The translations under genes and the position numbers were made by a program. From NCBI GenBank assembly GCA_016791085.1, contig JAEUNN010000331.1, forward strand, positions 1 through 6,694: 6,694 nt of DNA, read 5' to 3'. The notes below the pieces were generated by a model, which saw only the letters and a program-made list of their open reading frames with translations, was not told the origin of the DNA and did not search any database. Source of the DNA: Rhodocyclaceae bacterium. Its GTDB lineage: Bacteria > Pseudomonadota > Gammaproteobacteria > Burkholderiales > Rhodocyclaceae. Positions 6,178 through 6,694 of this stretch are shown in pieces (within the stretch, counting starts at the first letter, position 1; each line of letters begins with the position of its first letter).

Positions 6178-6694
6178 GTGCCGCAACCGCCCTCGCCAGT
6201 CTGACCGCCGCCGGCCGCCCCTGCGGCCTGGTCGAAGTGCGCATTACCGGCATCGCGCCGGACGCGGCCTATGTGCTGGCCGACGGGCGCACGGCCGCCG
6301 CGGCCTGTTCCTGCCTGTTGCAGCCGCAACCGGGCGACCTCGTGCTGGCCACCGATGCGCCCGGCGCGGCCTGGGTGCTGGCGGTGCTGGCGCGCGAGCC
6401 GGGCGGCACGGCGCGGCTCGGTGTGCCGGGCGCCGCCGAAGTACGCCTGGAGCAGGACCGCCTGAGCCTGGTCGCGCGCGACCTGCTGGCACTGACTTCG
6501 CAGCGCGACGCGCAGATCACCGCGCTCGCCACGCTGCGCCAGTACGCCGGCGACCAGTTCCTGCACGTCGCGCGCGCGCTGGTCGAAACGCTGGACCAGC
6601 ACCTGAGCCGCGCGCGCCTGGTATCGGTGGAGGCGTCCGACCTCATGAGCATATCCGGCGGCCACACGCTGCTGTCGGCCGAAGGTGAATTGCG
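6174..6694 (+). CDS. DUF3540 family protein, 3' end cut by the window
   Basis: Reading from the ATG at 6174 gives 173 codons (MSAATALASLTAAGRPCGLV ...) with no stop before the window edge, so the C-terminus is missing. Residues about 17-85 are strand-rich and OB-like (GLVEVRITGI, YVLADGR, PGDLVLA, WVLAVLA). Residues about 90-105 add strands (AEVRLEQDRLSLVA). Residues about 113-152 are probably helical (ITALATLRQYAGDQFLHVAR ...). The visible end (LVSVEASDLMSISGGHTLLS) fits the repetitive beta segment typical near the end of DUF3540 proteins. DUF3540 genes are found beside vgrG, DUF2169 and DUF4150 genes in T6SS loci; no biochemical role is established that I can cite. Resemblance to an OB-plus-beta-shaft layout, as in spike proteins, is my inference. 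It overlaps the previous gene by 4 bases. The family call rests on pattern and context and is fairly strong. Confidence 0.82.
   Translation, partial: MSAATALASLTAAGRPCGLVEVRITGIAPDAAYVLADGRTAAAACSCLLQPQPGDLVLATDAPGAAWVLAVLAREPGGTARLGVPGAAEVRLEQDRLSLVARDLLALTSQRDAQITALATLRQYAGDQFLHVARALVETLDQHLSRARLVSVEASDLMSISGGHTLLSAEGEL

Noticed and set aside
5001..6665. Long minus-strand open frame opposite the pentapeptide and DUF3540 genes
   Set aside because: Its Arg/Ala/Ser-rich translation is the antisense image of GC-rich repeat codons, with no family motif or ribosome binding site. The + strand frames carry clear domains and coupled starts.

Overview
The window is a tightly packed, very GC-rich stretch with every gene on the + strand. 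It reads as one transcription unit from a type VI secretion system (T6SS) vgrG island. The layout, GC-rich codon use and DUF2169/DUF3540 gene set suggest a GC-rich proteobacterium, most likely a betaproteobacterium of Burkholderiales type. This is inferred from gene content and style; there is no rRNA or other taxonomic marker here.

Region by region: (1) 10-2484 is a divergent VgrG spike protein. It has a recognisable gp27-like base, a shortened OB-like segment, a Ser/Tyr-rich stretch, and a shaft of 17 consecutive nine-residue repeats ending in a short beta-rich tip. (2) 2492-5110 is an 872-residue protein with an N-terminal DUF2169 (T6SS adaptor-type) domain, a long Ala-rich linker and a C-terminal solenoid of 60 unbroken pentapeptide repeats. 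(3) 5107-6177 is a 356-residue protein that is almost entirely pentapeptide repeats (61 consecutive pentads). (4) 6174 to the window end is the first 173 codons of a DUF3540-type protein, cut by the window edge. The only non-coding DNA after position 9 is the 7-base gap at 2485-2491. The last two junctions are ATGA stop/start overlaps, and each internal gene has a visible Shine-Dalgarno-like sequence. I see no promoter, terminator, RNA gene, mobile element or CRISPR array.

How the genes may work together: VgrG forms the trimeric tip of the T6SS tube. DUF2169 proteins are known as adaptors that help load PAAR-like (often DUF4150) effectors onto a cognate VgrG. DUF3540 genes accompany such loci. 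The effector or PAAR-like tip is not in the window and would be expected just downstream. The most distinctive features are architectural: the exact nonapeptide shaft in VgrG, the adaptor fused to a 15-coil pentapeptide solenoid beside a free-standing solenoid of the same length, and a cysteine repeated every 20 residues in the latter.
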